From: Thiomicrorhabdus sp965603495
GTDB taxonomy: Bacteria; Pseudomonadota; Gammaproteobacteria; Thiomicrospirales; Thiomicrospiraceae
Assembly (NCBI GenBank): GCA_965603495.1
Contig: CBFDDF010000007.1
Location: forward strand, 62,001 to 126,000
Direction: 5' to 3'
Length of the DNA: 64,000 nt
The translations under genes were made by a program, and so were the position numbers. This document shows positions 17,134 through 25,899 of this stretch, in pieces. A model generated the notes under the pieces. It saw only the letters and a list, made by a program, of their open reading frames with translations, was not told where the DNA came from and searched no databases. Position 1 is the stretch's first letter. Each line of letters starts with the position of its first letter.

Positions 17134-19747
17134 GTTTCTTCATTTTGTTTTGGCATTTCTATTTACCGTGTTGATCTTCTATCAACTTGCTTCGTTTCCA
17201 CCTTTATGGAGTGGAGTGGTCGCCGTGTGTCTGGCAATAACGATGGCCTTAATAGTGCGATTTAGCGCATTTTTAAAAGGCTTAAGTCAGAAGAACAAGG
17301 GGTTCCAACAGCGTGTGCATACCGTATTAAATATTCTATTCGGTTTCATTATAGGCTTGAGCTGGGCATTTTGGCAGTCTTTTTTTATGCCTGTTATTCC
17401 TGAGAATATTTTGAATCAACCTGTATGGATCTCTGGACAAATCATTGAATCCTCATCGCAACCCTCCTACGCTCAAAAGACCCGCTTTACTTATAAAATC
17501 CAAGTGGATCATATTCATCTTGACTCTAAAGGAGATGCTAGCTTTGCCAGTAAAGTGCCTTTGCCAGTGGATGATACTATAAATGAGAAAATCTACCAGG
17601 CCTGGTCAAAGCCTATTGTCTCTATTAATTGGTATGTTTCTGAAGCACAACGCTTAGCGTTTGAACCTCTGCCTAAATTGGGGGAAGTGTGGCGAATGCG
17701 CGTTAAACTTAAAGCGAATCACTACTCTCTGAATCCGGGTGGGTTGGATTATGAGACCTGGTTATTTCAGCAGCATATCGCGGCTAAAGGGTATGTGAAA
17801 AATAACACCCAGAATGGGCGTGATTCCGCAGAAAAATCTCAAGATTCTATCTTGCAAAGGCTCAAAGAGCCTTCTGTATTAGGCTTTTATCAGTGGCAAA
17901 CCCGGGTCTCAGCGCGTTTAAAACAGGTGTTTTCAGAAAGTGAGTTTAGCCATTTTTATCAAGCCTTAACACTGGGTGATAAATCGGCCGTTTCGACTGA
18001 GGATTGGTCATTGTTACAGAATACGGGCACGATTCATCTGCTCGCTATTTCAGGCTTACATATGGGCATTGTAGCCACTTTAGGTTATCTGGTTTTCAAA
18101 GCGTTGTGGTGGCTGGGTGTGTACCGTATTGAAAGGATTAATTTACCTAGTTTTGCTGCATGGGGTGCCTTGTTATTTGCAACCCTTTATTTGACCTTGT
18201 CAGGATTTTCAATCCCCACGCAACGGGCTTGGTTGATGGTTGTGGCGGTATTGTGTTTTGTCCTCATTAGACGAGCCTTTCAGCCCTGGTCAGCGTTGGG
18301 ATTTGCTGCGCTGTTAATCGTGGTATGGGATAGTCGCTCGGTATTGAGTTTAGGTTTCTGGTTATCGTTCATAGCGGTGGCTTTGATTTTCGCCGCTCTG
18401 CCTTACCTGCGTACTCGTCCGAAATGGCAACAGCTATTGTGGCTTCAAGGTTTGCTAACCTTGGGACTAGCACCATTTTTGATTTGGGCGTTTCATAGTT
18501 TGCCTCTCTATAGTTTTATCGCCAATTTGATTGCCGTGCCTTTTATCAGTTTTATTGGCTTACCGTTGCTGTTTTTGAGTTCGCTCATAGGCATGATTTC
18601 CATTGAATGGGGGCAGTTTATGATTCAGTGGCTCGATGAACTGTGGGGCCTGTTTTGGCAGTATCTACAGTGGATAGGTAGCTTGCCACAAAGTACCGTT
18701 GGATTTACAGGCACTTCTTTGGCTTGGTTGCTATCAATGTATGCCTTTATCTTTGCCGTACTCATTTTAAAGTCCACACGACACAAGACTATCGCTTTTG
18801 CTGGGCTTTTACTGACGATAATGAGTTTAGGGATGCCTGCAAATAATCGCCCGCAATCTGGCCAGGCCTGGTTGACTGTTTTGGATGTCGGTCAGGGGCA
18901 GGCCGTTGTGGTCGAAACGAAAAGTAGTGTTTTAGTTTACGACACTGGTCCGAAAATGGGGTCAAGGATGGATGGCGCAAAGTTGGCGGTTTTGCCTTAT
19001 TTGAAATCTCAGGGTTGGAGTAAGGTTGACACTTTGGTGATTAGCCACAGTGATTCAGATCATGCGGGTGGCACGTTGAGCCTTGTACAGAACTTGCCTG
19101 TAAAAGAAGCTTTCAGTGGTCAGTCTGAGATTATGAATCACCGCTTACAAGGCAAACCAGACAAACTGCATAACAAGGAATCGAAAAGTAGGCCACTCTT
19201 TTCACTATGCCAAGCAGGGCAGTCTTGGCAGGTCGATGGGGTTTTGTTTGAGATGTTATCGCCAGACGTGGCTGAGATAGGGCAGACCTTGAACTCTGAC
19301 AATGATTTGTCCTGTGTCATAAAAATCACTGCCAGTCAGCAATCGGTTTTAATGACTGGCGATTTAAGTCAAAAAGGCGAAGCTGTCTTAATCAAGCAGT
19401 TCTCCAAAAATCCACAAAAATTAAAGAGTGATTTATTGATTGCTGGCCACCATGGAAGCAAGTCATCCACGAGTCAGGCCTGGTTAAATCAGGTTGCACC
19501 GAATAAAGTGGTGTTTTCTGCAGGCTATTTAAATCGTTATCACTTTCCCAATAAAGACGTGTTAGAGCGTATTGAGAACAAGAACCAGTCTAGGCCGATT
19601 CATTGGTGGAATACGGCTTGTTCTGGTGCACTGCAATTTGAGGTAACGAAATCCGGTATTAATTTGCGGGAAGAAGCACGCAAAAGCCAGCGTAAATGGT
19701 ATCATCATGCCTGTTTAAACTCTCAGCAAGGACATCTATTTCAATGA
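17117..19747 (+). CDS. comEC: DNA internalisation channel ComEC/Rec2
   Basis: ComEC carries single-stranded DNA across the inner membrane during natural transformation. The 876-residue protein has N-terminal spans, an OB-like periplasmic segment (about residues 90-230), the competence domain with LLAISGLHMGI (about residue 310) and many spans, then a metallo-beta-lactamase domain starting LTVLDVGQGQAVVVE with SHSDSDHAGG and GHHGS metal-site motifs. Length fits full-length gammaproteobacterial ComEC. An ATG at 17132 is an alternative start. lpxK begins inside its stop codon (ATGA). It carries two exact-core palindromes and a near match at 19474, all read as Gln-Ala-Trp. Confidence 0.95.
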   Translation: MSFFGMFLHFVLAFLFTVLIFYQLASFPPLWSGVVAVCLAITMALIVRFSAFLKGLSQKNKGFQQRVHTVLNILFGFIIGLSWAFWQSFFMPVIPENILNQPVWISGQIIESSSQPSYAQKTRFTYKIQVDHIHLDSKGDASFASKVPLPVDDTINEKIYQAWSKPIVSINWYVSEAQRLAFEPLPKLGEVWRMRVKLKANHYSLNPGGLDYETWLFQQHIAAKGYVKNNTQNGRDSAEKSQDSILQRLKEPSVLGFYQWQTRVSARLKQVFSESEFSHFYQALTLGDKSAVSTEDWSLLQNTGTIHLLAISGLHMGIVATLGYLVFKALWWLGVYRIERINLPSFAAWGALLFATLYLTLSGFSIPTQRAWLMVVAVLCFVLIRRAFQPWSALGFAALLIVVWDSRSVLSLGFWLSFIAVALIFAALPYLRTRPKWQQLLWLQGLLTLGLAPFLIWAFHSLPLYSFIANLIAVPFISFIGLPLLFLSSLIGMISIEWGQFMIQWLDELWGLFWQYLQWIGSLPQSTVGFTGTSLAWLLSMYAFIFAVLILKSTRHKTIAFAGLLLTIMSLGMPANNRPQSGQAWLTVLDVGQGQAVVVETKSSVLVYDTGPKMGSRMDGAKLAVLPYLKSQGWSKVDTLVISHSDSDHAGGTLSLVQNLPVKEAFSGQSEIMNHRLQGKPDKLHNKESKSRPLFSLCQAGQSWQVDGVLFEMLSPDVAEIGQTLNSDNDLSCVIKITASQQSVLMTGDLSQKGEAVLIKQFSKNPQKLKSDLLIAGHHGSKSSTSQAWLNQVAPNKVVFSAGYLNRYHFPNKDVLERIENKNQSRPIHWWNTACSGALQFEVTKSGINLREEARKSQRKWYHHACLNSQQGHLFQ
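17595..17606. repeat. Dispersed palindrome, copy 5 (inside comEC)
   Basis: Exact ACCAGGCCTGGT in comEC, read as Tyr-Gln-Ala-Trp-Ser. Confidence 0.95.
18861..18872. repeat. Dispersed palindrome, copy 6 (inside comEC)
   Basis: GCCAGGCCTGGT with an intact 10-bp core in comEC, read as Gly-Gln-Ala-Trp, just before the metallo-beta-lactamase domain. A one-mismatch relative (TCAGGCCTGG) lies at 19474-19483 in the same gene, read as Ser-Gln-Ala-Trp. Confidence 0.9.
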
Positions 19748-20835
19748 GTTGGCCAGTCTTTTGGACGCACAATACATGGCAAACCAAGCTGCTTTATCCT
19801 CTGGCTAAACTGGTCTGTTGGGAAGCGTCTCGGCGCTTGCAGAATTTCCAACAACAGCTACCGCTACGCCAAACTCAAGCTAGGGTGATTGTGGTCGGCA
19901 ATATAGTGGTAGGTGGCAGCGGTAAAACGCCGTTTATTATATGGCTGACTTTGCAACTGCAGGCCCAGGGTTTAAACGTCGGCATTATCAGTCGGGGGTA
20001 TGGCGGTCTCTCTAAAAACTGGCCATTATTGGTAACGTCAGAGAGTGACCCTAGATTAGTGGGGGATGAACCTGTTTTATTGGCCAAGCAACTGGGTTGC
20101 CTCATCGCGGTTTCCCCTAAACGTCCACAGGCCATTGAGCTACTCAATCAGCAAGTTATGTTAGATGATCAAGCTAAATTAGATGTCATTATCAGCGATG
20201 ATGGTTTACAGCATTATGCGATGGCACGTGATATTGAAGTGGTTCTGATTGATGCACAGCGCCAGTTTGGTAATCAGCGCTGTCTACCCGCAGGCCCCTT
20301 AAGAGAGCCGATGAGCCGGCTGAATCAAGTTGACTTCTGTATTTGGAATGGCTTAAAGGCTGATGAAAAGTATCCACTGACGTCGGTTACACAAGCCGCT
20401 CAGTTTAGAATGAACTTGTCTCCACTCTGTTTCAGGCAGGTTCTGAATGCCAATGAAACCCGTTCGGTAGAAAGTTTTGCTAATCAAGCGGCTTATGCAA
20501 TTGCGGGGATTGGTAACCCTCAAAGGTTTTTTGAAACCTTGCAAGAGTTGGATATTTCAATCACGTCAAAGCCCTTTGCTGATCATTACGCTTATCGTTT
20601 AGCAGATTTTGAAGAGTTTGATGATGAAAAACCCTTACTTATGACAGAGAAAGATGCGGTAAAATGTAGCGGGATTGCCAAAACCCATCAAAAAAAGAAC
20701 TGGTGGTATTTAGAAGTTGCGCCCATCTGTGATGAGGGTGATAACCAGTTGTTAGTACAGTTATTGCAGCAATTAAAACCAGAATTTGATGGCACTAAAC
20801 CAGTAAGCTCGACAAGCCTAAAAAAAGAGAATTAA
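19744..20835 (+). CDS. lpxK: Tetraacyldisaccharide 4'-kinase
   Basis: LpxK phosphorylates the 4' position of the lipid A disaccharide at the inner membrane. The 363 residues show an N-terminal hydrophobic helix, the P-loop GNIVVGGSGKTPF, IISRGYGG, VGDEPVLLA, the DDGLQH motif and PAGPLREP. A longer frame reaches 19696, but the ATG at 19744 overlaps the comEC stop (ATGA), has AAGGA about 10 bp upstream and gives the normal N-terminus. It abuts the Trm112-like gene with no gap, and kdsB follows, so lipid A and Kdo functions are co-transcribed. Confidence 0.95.
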   Translation: MSWPVFWTHNTWQTKLLYPLAKLVCWEASRRLQNFQQQLPLRQTQARVIVVGNIVVGGSGKTPFIIWLTLQLQAQGLNVGIISRGYGGLSKNWPLLVTSESDPRLVGDEPVLLAKQLGCLIAVSPKRPQAIELLNQQVMLDDQAKLDVIISDDGLQHYAMARDIEVVLIDAQRQFGNQRCLPAGPLREPMSRLNQVDFCIWNGLKADEKYPLTSVTQAAQFRMNLSPLCFRQVLNANETRSVESFANQAAYAIAGIGNPQRFFETLQELDISITSKPFADHYAYRLADFEEFDDEKPLLMTEKDAVKCSGIAKTHQKKNWWYLEVAPICDEGDNQLLVQLLQQLKPEFDGTKPVSSTSLKKEN

Positions 20836-21033
20836 ATGGATCCTAAATTATTAGAAATTCTAGTTTGCCCAGTGAGTAAAACGAAGTTAATTTACGACAA
20901 AAACAGCCAAGAACTAATTTCTACGGCTGCCAATTTAGCGTATCCCGTAAGAGATGGCATTCCTATTTTGCTAGAAGATGAAGCACGCGTTTTATCAGCA
21001 GAAGAAGTTGAAGCTTACCGTAAGCAGAAGTAA
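20836..21033 (+). CDS. Trm112/YcaR-like small protein
   Basis: A 65-residue protein of the Trm112-like (YcaR) family: MDPKLLEILVCPVSKTKL with one Cys-Pro, then AYPVRDGIPILLEDEARVL. In eukaryotes and archaea Trm112 activates methyltransferases; in gammaproteobacteria the gene sits between lpxK and kdsB, as here, and its role is not settled. It retains only one of the Cys of zinc-binding members. Its ATG follows the lpxK stop codon directly. Confidence 0.88.
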   Translation: MDPKLLEILVCPVSKTKLIYDKNSQELISTAANLAYPVRDGIPILLEDEARVLSAEEVEAYRKQK

Positions 21034-21079
21034 ATAAACGTTAAACAAAGTAAACGTTCGCAAGAGAATTCAGCCCATT

Positions 21080-21841
21080 ATGTCATTTACCGTCATTATT
21101 CCAGCCCGTTTTGAATCCAGTCGTTTGCCAGGCAAACCGTTGAAGGATATTCATGGCAAACCTATGATTCAGTGGACTTGGTTACAAGCCAAGAAATCTG
21201 GTGCAGCGCGTATTATTATTACCACCGAGTCTCTGGAGGTTAAAGCCGTTTGTGAAGGGTTTGGTGCTGAGGTTTGCTTAACCGCAGAGCATCATCAATC
21301 TGGTACGGAACGGATTGCCGAGGTCATTGAGCTGTCAGGGTTGCAGGATGATGAGATTATTGTCAATGTGCAAGGTGATGAACCCATGTTGCCGCCGGAG
21401 CTGATTCACCAAGTTGCGGAAGGCTTAGAAGCACATCCATATATTCAAATGGCAACTTTGTGTGAGCCCATTGATGACGTTGAAACCGTGTTTGATCCCC
21501 ATGCCGTTAAAGTCAGTAGGGACGTCAATGATTGTGCGATTAATTTCAGTCGTGCACCGCTACCCTGGTCTAGAGATACTTTTTTCGCAAACACTAAAGC
21601 TTTACCAGATAACTGGGCTTATAAACGCCATATTGGTTTATACGCTTATCGCTCCGGTTTTGTAAAACAGTATGTGGCGTGGCCAGCGTGCGATTTAGAG
21701 CATGTCGAAAAACTCGAGCAATTACGGGTGTTATGGCATGGCGAAAAGATTCTGGTGTTGGATGCCTTGTGCGATGCGGGCGTCGGTGTCGATACCCAAG
21801 AAGATTTGGCTCGAGTTCGTCAGCTCTTGTCGGCCAGTTAA
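21080..21841 (+). CDS. kdsB: 3-deoxy-manno-octulosonate cytidylyltransferase
   Basis: KdsB activates Kdo as CMP-Kdo for the lipopolysaccharide inner core. The 253-residue protein shows IIPARFESSRLPGKPL (nucleotide-binding), NVQGDEPM (metal-binding Asp), FSRAPLPW and HIGLYAYR, in the normal order and length. It follows the Trm112-like gene by 46 bp in the comEC-lpxK-kdsB run. Confidence 0.95.
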   Translation: MSFTVIIPARFESSRLPGKPLKDIHGKPMIQWTWLQAKKSGAARIIITTESLEVKAVCEGFGAEVCLTAEHHQSGTERIAEVIELSGLQDDEIIVNVQGDEPMLPPELIHQVAEGLEAHPYIQMATLCEPIDDVETVFDPHAVKVSRDVNDCAINFSRAPLPWSRDTFFANTKALPDNWAYKRHIGLYAYRSGFVKQYVAWPACDLEHVEKLEQLRVLWHGEKILVLDALCDAGVGVDTQEDLARVRQLLSAS

Positions 21842-21853
21842 GGTCTGACATAG

Positions 21854-22060
21854 ATGTTAAAGTACCTAAGCCTGCTGGCGGTCATCTATTTCTTTTACTG
21901 GTTAATTAAGCAAAAGCTTAGAAACCGTAAATTAGCGCAACAGGGCATAGTGGTTGAGCAGAAAGGTTTGCGGCCAATCACCTTAATGTCCATTGTCATG
22001 GTAGTGATGTATGGCGGATACCTAATCTACTTCCTCCTAAGTGGTTCAGAAAGCCCTTAG
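21854..22060 (+). CDS. Small membrane protein downstream of kdsB
   Basis: A 68-residue protein with two hydrophobic helices (about residues 3-15 and 43-62) and a basic, Arg/Lys-rich linker. No family recognised. It starts 12 bp after the kdsB stop codon and is probably co-transcribed with it. The end converges on the minus-strand cobalamin operon. Confidence 0.6.
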   Translation: MLKYLSLLAVIYFFYWLIKQKLRNRKLAQQGIVVEQKGLRPITLMSIVMVVMYGGYLIYFLLSGSESP

Positions 22061-22130
22061 CCACACCTATTCTTCGTTAAAAGTGGTCGAGCACTATTCG
22101 TACACTGACTCGCTTAAACTATTCAAAATC

Positions 22131-23084
22131 CTATTTGATCTCTAGTGACCAGTACTGCTGTCTGGCATTTTCTACTTTTTTGCACAAGCCATCCAGGGCA
22201 TTGATGAGTCTGGCTGTGGGTCTCTGATATAAATTATTGTCGAGTAGATAGATCTGGTGATGTTTTACAGCTTGTAGGCTAGGGTATTTTTGCCAGGATT
22301 TTAACCAATCCTTCTGGAAGGCTTTTTGACCGCCTAGCAAAAAAACTTGTGGGTTACGTTCTAACACACTCTCTAAGCTGACTTCGGCCGTGAGAGGTTT
22401 TAAGTCAGAATATACATTGGTTGCACCACAGATATTTAAAGCCTGACTGATAAACTGTGTGCCATTCATGGTGATAATCGGTTGATTCCAAATTTGGTAA
22501 AAGCTGGAGATGGGTCGTAAGTGTTGATAGTGTTGACGGATTTCACTCAACCTTTGTCGTAATGTATTTGCTATTGCCATCGCATGGGTTTGCGTGTCTG
22601 CTAATTGACCCAAGCGTTCAATCTCATTGGGAATGTCATCGAGTGTTGTGACCTCACTTTGTAAAACCTTAAAGCCGAGCTCTTTTAGGCGTTGAATATC
22701 TTGTAAGCGGTTGCCTGATTGCCAACCAATTATTAAGTCGGGATTAAGTTCAATAATTTCTTCTAAATTGATGGCGTTGTAGCTGCCGATAATGGGCAAA
22801 TTTAAAGCCGCTTTAGGAAAGTCTGAATAAGAGACTACGCCGACTATCTTGTGGCCGGCGCCTGCTGAATAAAGCATTTCAGTAATATGTGGCGCTAACG
22901 AGATAATGCGGTGCGCGGTGGCCACTGGATCGGTATTCGCAGGTTTAGATTCACTGTACATTAGAGTGTTTTTATCAAGCGGCTGCGCATTTGACCAGGC
23001 CTGGTGAAATGCCAAAAAGCAAAAGAGCAGGCTGGATTGAATACTGAACAGATAAGTCTGCTTTGTTTGAATAAATTTAAACAT
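22131..23084 (-). CDS. BtuF-like cobalamin-binding periplasmic protein (copy 1, with signal peptide)
   Basis: A type III (helical backbone) solute-binding protein. The N-terminal hydrophobic helix ending near WSNA is a signal peptide. RIISLAPHITEMLYSAGAGHKIVGV and LEEIIELNPDLIIGWQSGN are typical of the BtuF/FhuD fold, and the tail ends with a conserved-looking LINAL region. It would capture a corrinoid in the periplasm for an ABC importer. The cobalamin role rests on its being the last gene of the B12 operon; it overlaps cbiB by 8 bp. An alternative start at 23105 adds seven residues. One palindrome lies at the signal peptide end. Confidence 0.8.
   Translation of the reverse strand: MFKFIQTKQTYLFSIQSSLLFCFLAFHQAWSNAQPLDKNTLMYSESKPANTDPVATAHRIISLAPHITEMLYSAGAGHKIVGVVSYSDFPKAALNLPIIGSYNAINLEEIIELNPDLIIGWQSGNRLQDIQRLKELGFKVLQSEVTTLDDIPNEIERLGQLADTQTHAMAIANTLRQRLSEIRQHYQHLRPISSFYQIWNQPIITMNGTQFISQALNICGATNVYSDLKPLTAEVSLESVLERNPQVFLLGGQKAFQKDWLKSWQKYPSLQAVKHHQIYLLDNNLYQRPTARLINALDGLCKKVENARQQYWSLEIK
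22994..23005. repeat. Dispersed palindrome, copy 7 (inside BtuF-like gene)
   Basis: Exact ACCAGGCCTGGT. On the coding (minus) strand it reads His-Gln-Ala-Trp-Ser at the end of the signal peptide. Confidence 0.95.
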
Positions 23085-24039
23085 AAAGGGTTCCAATAAA
23101 GGCAATGGTGATGTCTATGATAATGCTAAAAATAAGTAGGCCATAAAGCAGTCTGTCGATTCGATTACGGCTTGATAAACAGGCTGTAACGTGTTGTTTT
23201 TGAATTATTTTTGTGGATTTTTCATTGCCGAAAAACGCTTTCTGTTTTAATTGGCCAAAATAGACGGTATCGCCCCCTAGTTGACAGTTTATATTGAGTG
23301 CCATCGCGGTAATAGGGTGGCCAGCATTCGGACTGTCGTGTCGCTTACCCTGTTTATAAAAACCCCATAACGGCCACTTTAAATTAACCAGCATAATCAT
23401 GAGCGCGGTAATGCGAGCGGGAATCCAATTGACCAGATCATCCAGTTTGGCGGAGGATTTTCCATATTTTTCATAGCGTTGCGTACGATATCCTACCATA
23501 GAGTCCAAGGTGTTTATGGCCTTGTAAACCAAAATTCCTGGCAAGCCGAACAGCAGTAAATAAAACAATGGGGCTATGACACCATCGCTGAGGTTTTCGG
23601 CATAGGATTCTATGCCCGCTTTATAACAGTCGCTTTCAGTGAGGTTTTCGGTGTCACGACTGACCAACATTTGTAGAGCCTGTTGCGGTTGATCTGTTTG
23701 CAGTAAATTCAACACGCTGTCATGTAACATTCTATGGGCTAATAAGGTGGACGCCAAAACTGCCGTGACAATCAGTGTGACCAGGCCTGGTAGATTGCCC
23801 AATGACCACTGTAAAAACCACTGGATCGCTAACCCAAAAATCCCAGCGCATCCAATAATAACTAGCGTGAGTAAGGCACCACGCAGAATTGATGGTTGAT
23901 ACAGGTGTTTTTCAAAGCCTTTAATGGCATCGCCAATAATAATGACTGGGTGGCGTATGTTAGAAAACTCACCCACTAAGCGGTCAATCAACAATGCCAT
24001 GAACGCAATCAATAAAATGTCAGTATCGTGAAACAGCAT
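23077..24039 (-). CDS. cbiB: Adenosylcobinamide-phosphate synthase (CbiB/CobD family)
   Basis: This inner-membrane enzyme attaches aminopropanol (phosphate) to adenosylcobyric acid. The 320 residues contain about five spans and the family blocks IRHPVIIIGDAI near the N-terminus, ESYAENLSDGVIAPLFYLLLFG, KAINTLDSMVGYR and SPNAGHPITAMA. Its start overlaps the aminotransferase stop codon (TAATG), and its end overlaps the BtuF-like gene, so translation is probably coupled. One palindrome lies inside, read as Leu-Pro-Gly-Leu-Val. Confidence 0.95.
   Translation of the reverse strand: MLFHDTDILLIAFMALLIDRLVGEFSNIRHPVIIIGDAIKGFEKHLYQPSILRGALLTLVIIGCAGIFGLAIQWFLQWSLGNLPGLVTLIVTAVLASTLLAHRMLHDSVLNLLQTDQPQQALQMLVSRDTENLTESDCYKAGIESYAENLSDGVIAPLFYLLLFGLPGILVYKAINTLDSMVGYRTQRYEKYGKSSAKLDDLVNWIPARITALMIMLVNLKWPLWGFYKQGKRHDSPNAGHPITAMALNINCQLGGDTVYFGQLKQKAFFGNEKSTKIIQKQHVTACLSSRNRIDRLLYGLLIFSIIIDITIAFIGTLYV
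23780..23791. repeat. Dispersed palindrome, copy 8 (inside cbiB)
   Basis: Exact ACCAGGCCTGGT. On the coding strand it reads Pro-Gly-Leu-Val. Confidence 0.95.
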
Positions 24040-25181
24040 TATTTTGGCTCACTTAAGGGCGGTGTTAATGATGGTTTAGTCGCCAGTAACTGTCGGTTTT
24101 GTTGCAGAGCTTGAATAAGTCTATGATTGTTTTCTGTAGACTGGATGGCGATGCGGCAGGTGTATTCACCCAGGCCAAAGTTTTCACAATCACGAATTAA
24201 AATTTTGGCGCGTGCTAAACATCCGACTAATCGAGAGGCTTTAACGCGGGTTCTTACCAAGACAAAATTAGTGATTGAATCTTCGACAGACTCAATTAGG
24301 TCACAAGCGCTCAGAGCGTTGATAAATTGTGGTCGTTCGGTTTGCAGAAAGTCACGCGTGTTTCGCTCATGCTGTGGATCGACCAGCGCTTGCAAGACAA
24401 ATTGTTCATCTAATACTGAGAGTGGCCAGCTTGGCCAGGTCATTTTGTCTAGAGCATGAGGGGCGGTAAACACGGCGCCAATGCGTACCCCAGGGCAGGC
24501 ATAGTATTTTGTTAAGGATTGTAAAACAATCATCTTAGGGTGTTGCTGTAATTGGCTGCGAACACTGTATTGCTCTGCAAAACTAATGAACGGCAGAAAG
24601 GATTCATCCACCAATATCCAACAATTTTTATGGCGTAGTCGTTCCAGTAGAGGCGCCAAGGTTTCTGGTAACTGATAGTGCCCTTGAGGAGTGCTTGGGT
24701 TGACTAAAACAACGACGCTATTTTCGGTCAGACCATCAATCTGCTGCAACACTCTTTCAGAAAGTTCGTCGTCTGAGAAGCGATACATTACCTCAAGTGT
24801 GTTGCCAGAATAGCGTTCAGCCGCACGTCGATACTCGCTGTAAATCGGGGTAAAGAGCAGGGTGGTATCCGGTTTTAGTTCGCTGAATAAGCTGATAATG
24901 GCGCTTGAAATACCGTTCGTTAAAGTAATCTGCTCAAGCGGTAGTTGAAAACGATGACCAATAGCCAGTTTAAGTGCCTGTTGCTGTGAATCTGGGTAGT
25001 GTTGCACTGCAATTTGAGCGTGTCTGATAATGGCTTGCCAATCCACATTTGGTTGAATCGGGTTAATGCTGGCGGAAAAGTCCAAGATATGGGTCAACGC
25101 ATCCTCAATAGGATCATTTTTTTCTCTGGCAAATTTATAGATTTGGCCACCGTGCTCAAAATCAGACACAAAATCAGTCAT
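24039..25181 (-). CDS. cobD: Threonine-phosphate decarboxylase-type aminotransferase (CobC/CobD family)
   Basis: A fold-type I PLP enzyme of 380 residues. It opens with FEHGGQIYKFA and LDFSASINPI, diagnostic of the cobalamin branch (L-threonine-O-3-phosphate decarboxylase, which supplies aminopropanol phosphate) rather than of histidinol-phosphate aminotransferase. TNGISSAI binds the PLP phosphate, VDESFLPF holds the Asp, and LQSLTKYYACPGVRIGAVF the Schiff-base Lys. Naming differs: CobD in Salmonella, CobC in Pseudomonas. Stop and start codons overlap by one base with the genes on both sides. Confidence 0.9.
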   Translation of the reverse strand: MTDFVSDFEHGGQIYKFAREKNDPIEDALTHILDFSASINPIQPNVDWQAIIRHAQIAVQHYPDSQQQALKLAIGHRFQLPLEQITLTNGISSAIISLFSELKPDTTLLFTPIYSEYRRAAERYSGNTLEVMYRFSDDELSERVLQQIDGLTENSVVVLVNPSTPQGHYQLPETLAPLLERLRHKNCWILVDESFLPFISFAEQYSVRSQLQQHPKMIVLQSLTKYYACPGVRIGAVFTAPHALDKMTWPSWPLSVLDEQFVLQALVDPQHERNTRDFLQTERPQFINALSACDLIESVEDSITNFVLVRTRVKASRLVGCLARAKILIRDCENFGLGEYTCRIAIQSTENNHRLIQALQQNRQLLATKPSLTPPLSEPK

Positions 25182-25864
25182 TAGGCACCCTGTGAAAAAT
25201 CCAAATAGTGGTAACCATAGTCACCCGAGGTACGCAATTTAGCGTTGTGCAGATCAAGTTCAATCGGTTGAGAGAACAACGGGCCATCGGTGACTACTGT
25301 ATGAAATTCACCGCCTTCGGCACACACATCAATTCCCAATGACTCCAATTGCGTCATCGTCTCCAGGGTCAGCGACTTACCTAAAAAATCATTCGGCACT
25401 TTATCCGGCAAAATGGCGATAATCGTCGCTTTAAAGCCGGCTTCAATAAACTGTTTAACCAATCCTTTATGGTCTTGGTGCCACAAAGGAAACAGTGGAG
25501 TGATCCCGGTCTCTTTTCCTTGTTGCATTTGCCAATCTCGGTGCCCTTGTAAATCGATATCACCTAACACCATATAATCAATGCCTTGCTGTTTACAGTT
25601 TTGTAGAGCCGACTGGTAGCTGGTTTGATAGTCCGATTTTGCGGTTGCTTGAGTCACACAGCTTAGGCCTAATGCGTGCGCTTGTTGTTCAATTATGGAT
25701 TTAGGCAAATGATGTGCTCGAGACAGGGTTCCAGCTTCATTCATCATCGTCAGTACGCCTTGTGGCTTATGGCCTTGTTGAGCCATTTTATAGAGTGCCA
25801 GACAGGCGTCTTTACCGCCACTCCATGAGCAGTAGAAATCGACCGGTTGTGTCAGTGTTTGCAT
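25181..25864 (-). CDS. Dph6-type PP-loop ATPase in the cobalamin operon
   Basis: A 227-residue ATP-pyrophosphatase of the diphthine-ammonia-ligase-like family. YCSWSGGKDACLALY is the PP-loop, GVLTMMNEAG, VLGDIDLQGHRDW and the C-terminal EGGEFHTVVTDGP are the family blocks. Bacteria have no diphthamide, so amidation of another carboxylate is the likely chemistry. Its position between cobO and the aminotransferase, with a one-base overlap, suggests a step in corrinoid amidation or salvage. This is inference; the substrate is unknown. Confidence 0.8.
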   Translation of the reverse strand: MQTLTQPVDFYCSWSGGKDACLALYKMAQQGHKPQGVLTMMNEAGTLSRAHHLPKSIIEQQAHALGLSCVTQATAKSDYQTSYQSALQNCKQQGIDYMVLGDIDLQGHRDWQMQQGKETGITPLFPLWHQDHKGLVKQFIEAGFKATIIAILPDKVPNDFLGKSLTLETMTQLESLGIDVCAEGGEFHTVVTDGPLFSQPIELDLHNAKLRTSGDYGYHYLDFSQGA

Positions 25865-25899
25865 AGAAATACCCTAAAAATCGTATTGGTGTTCAACGA

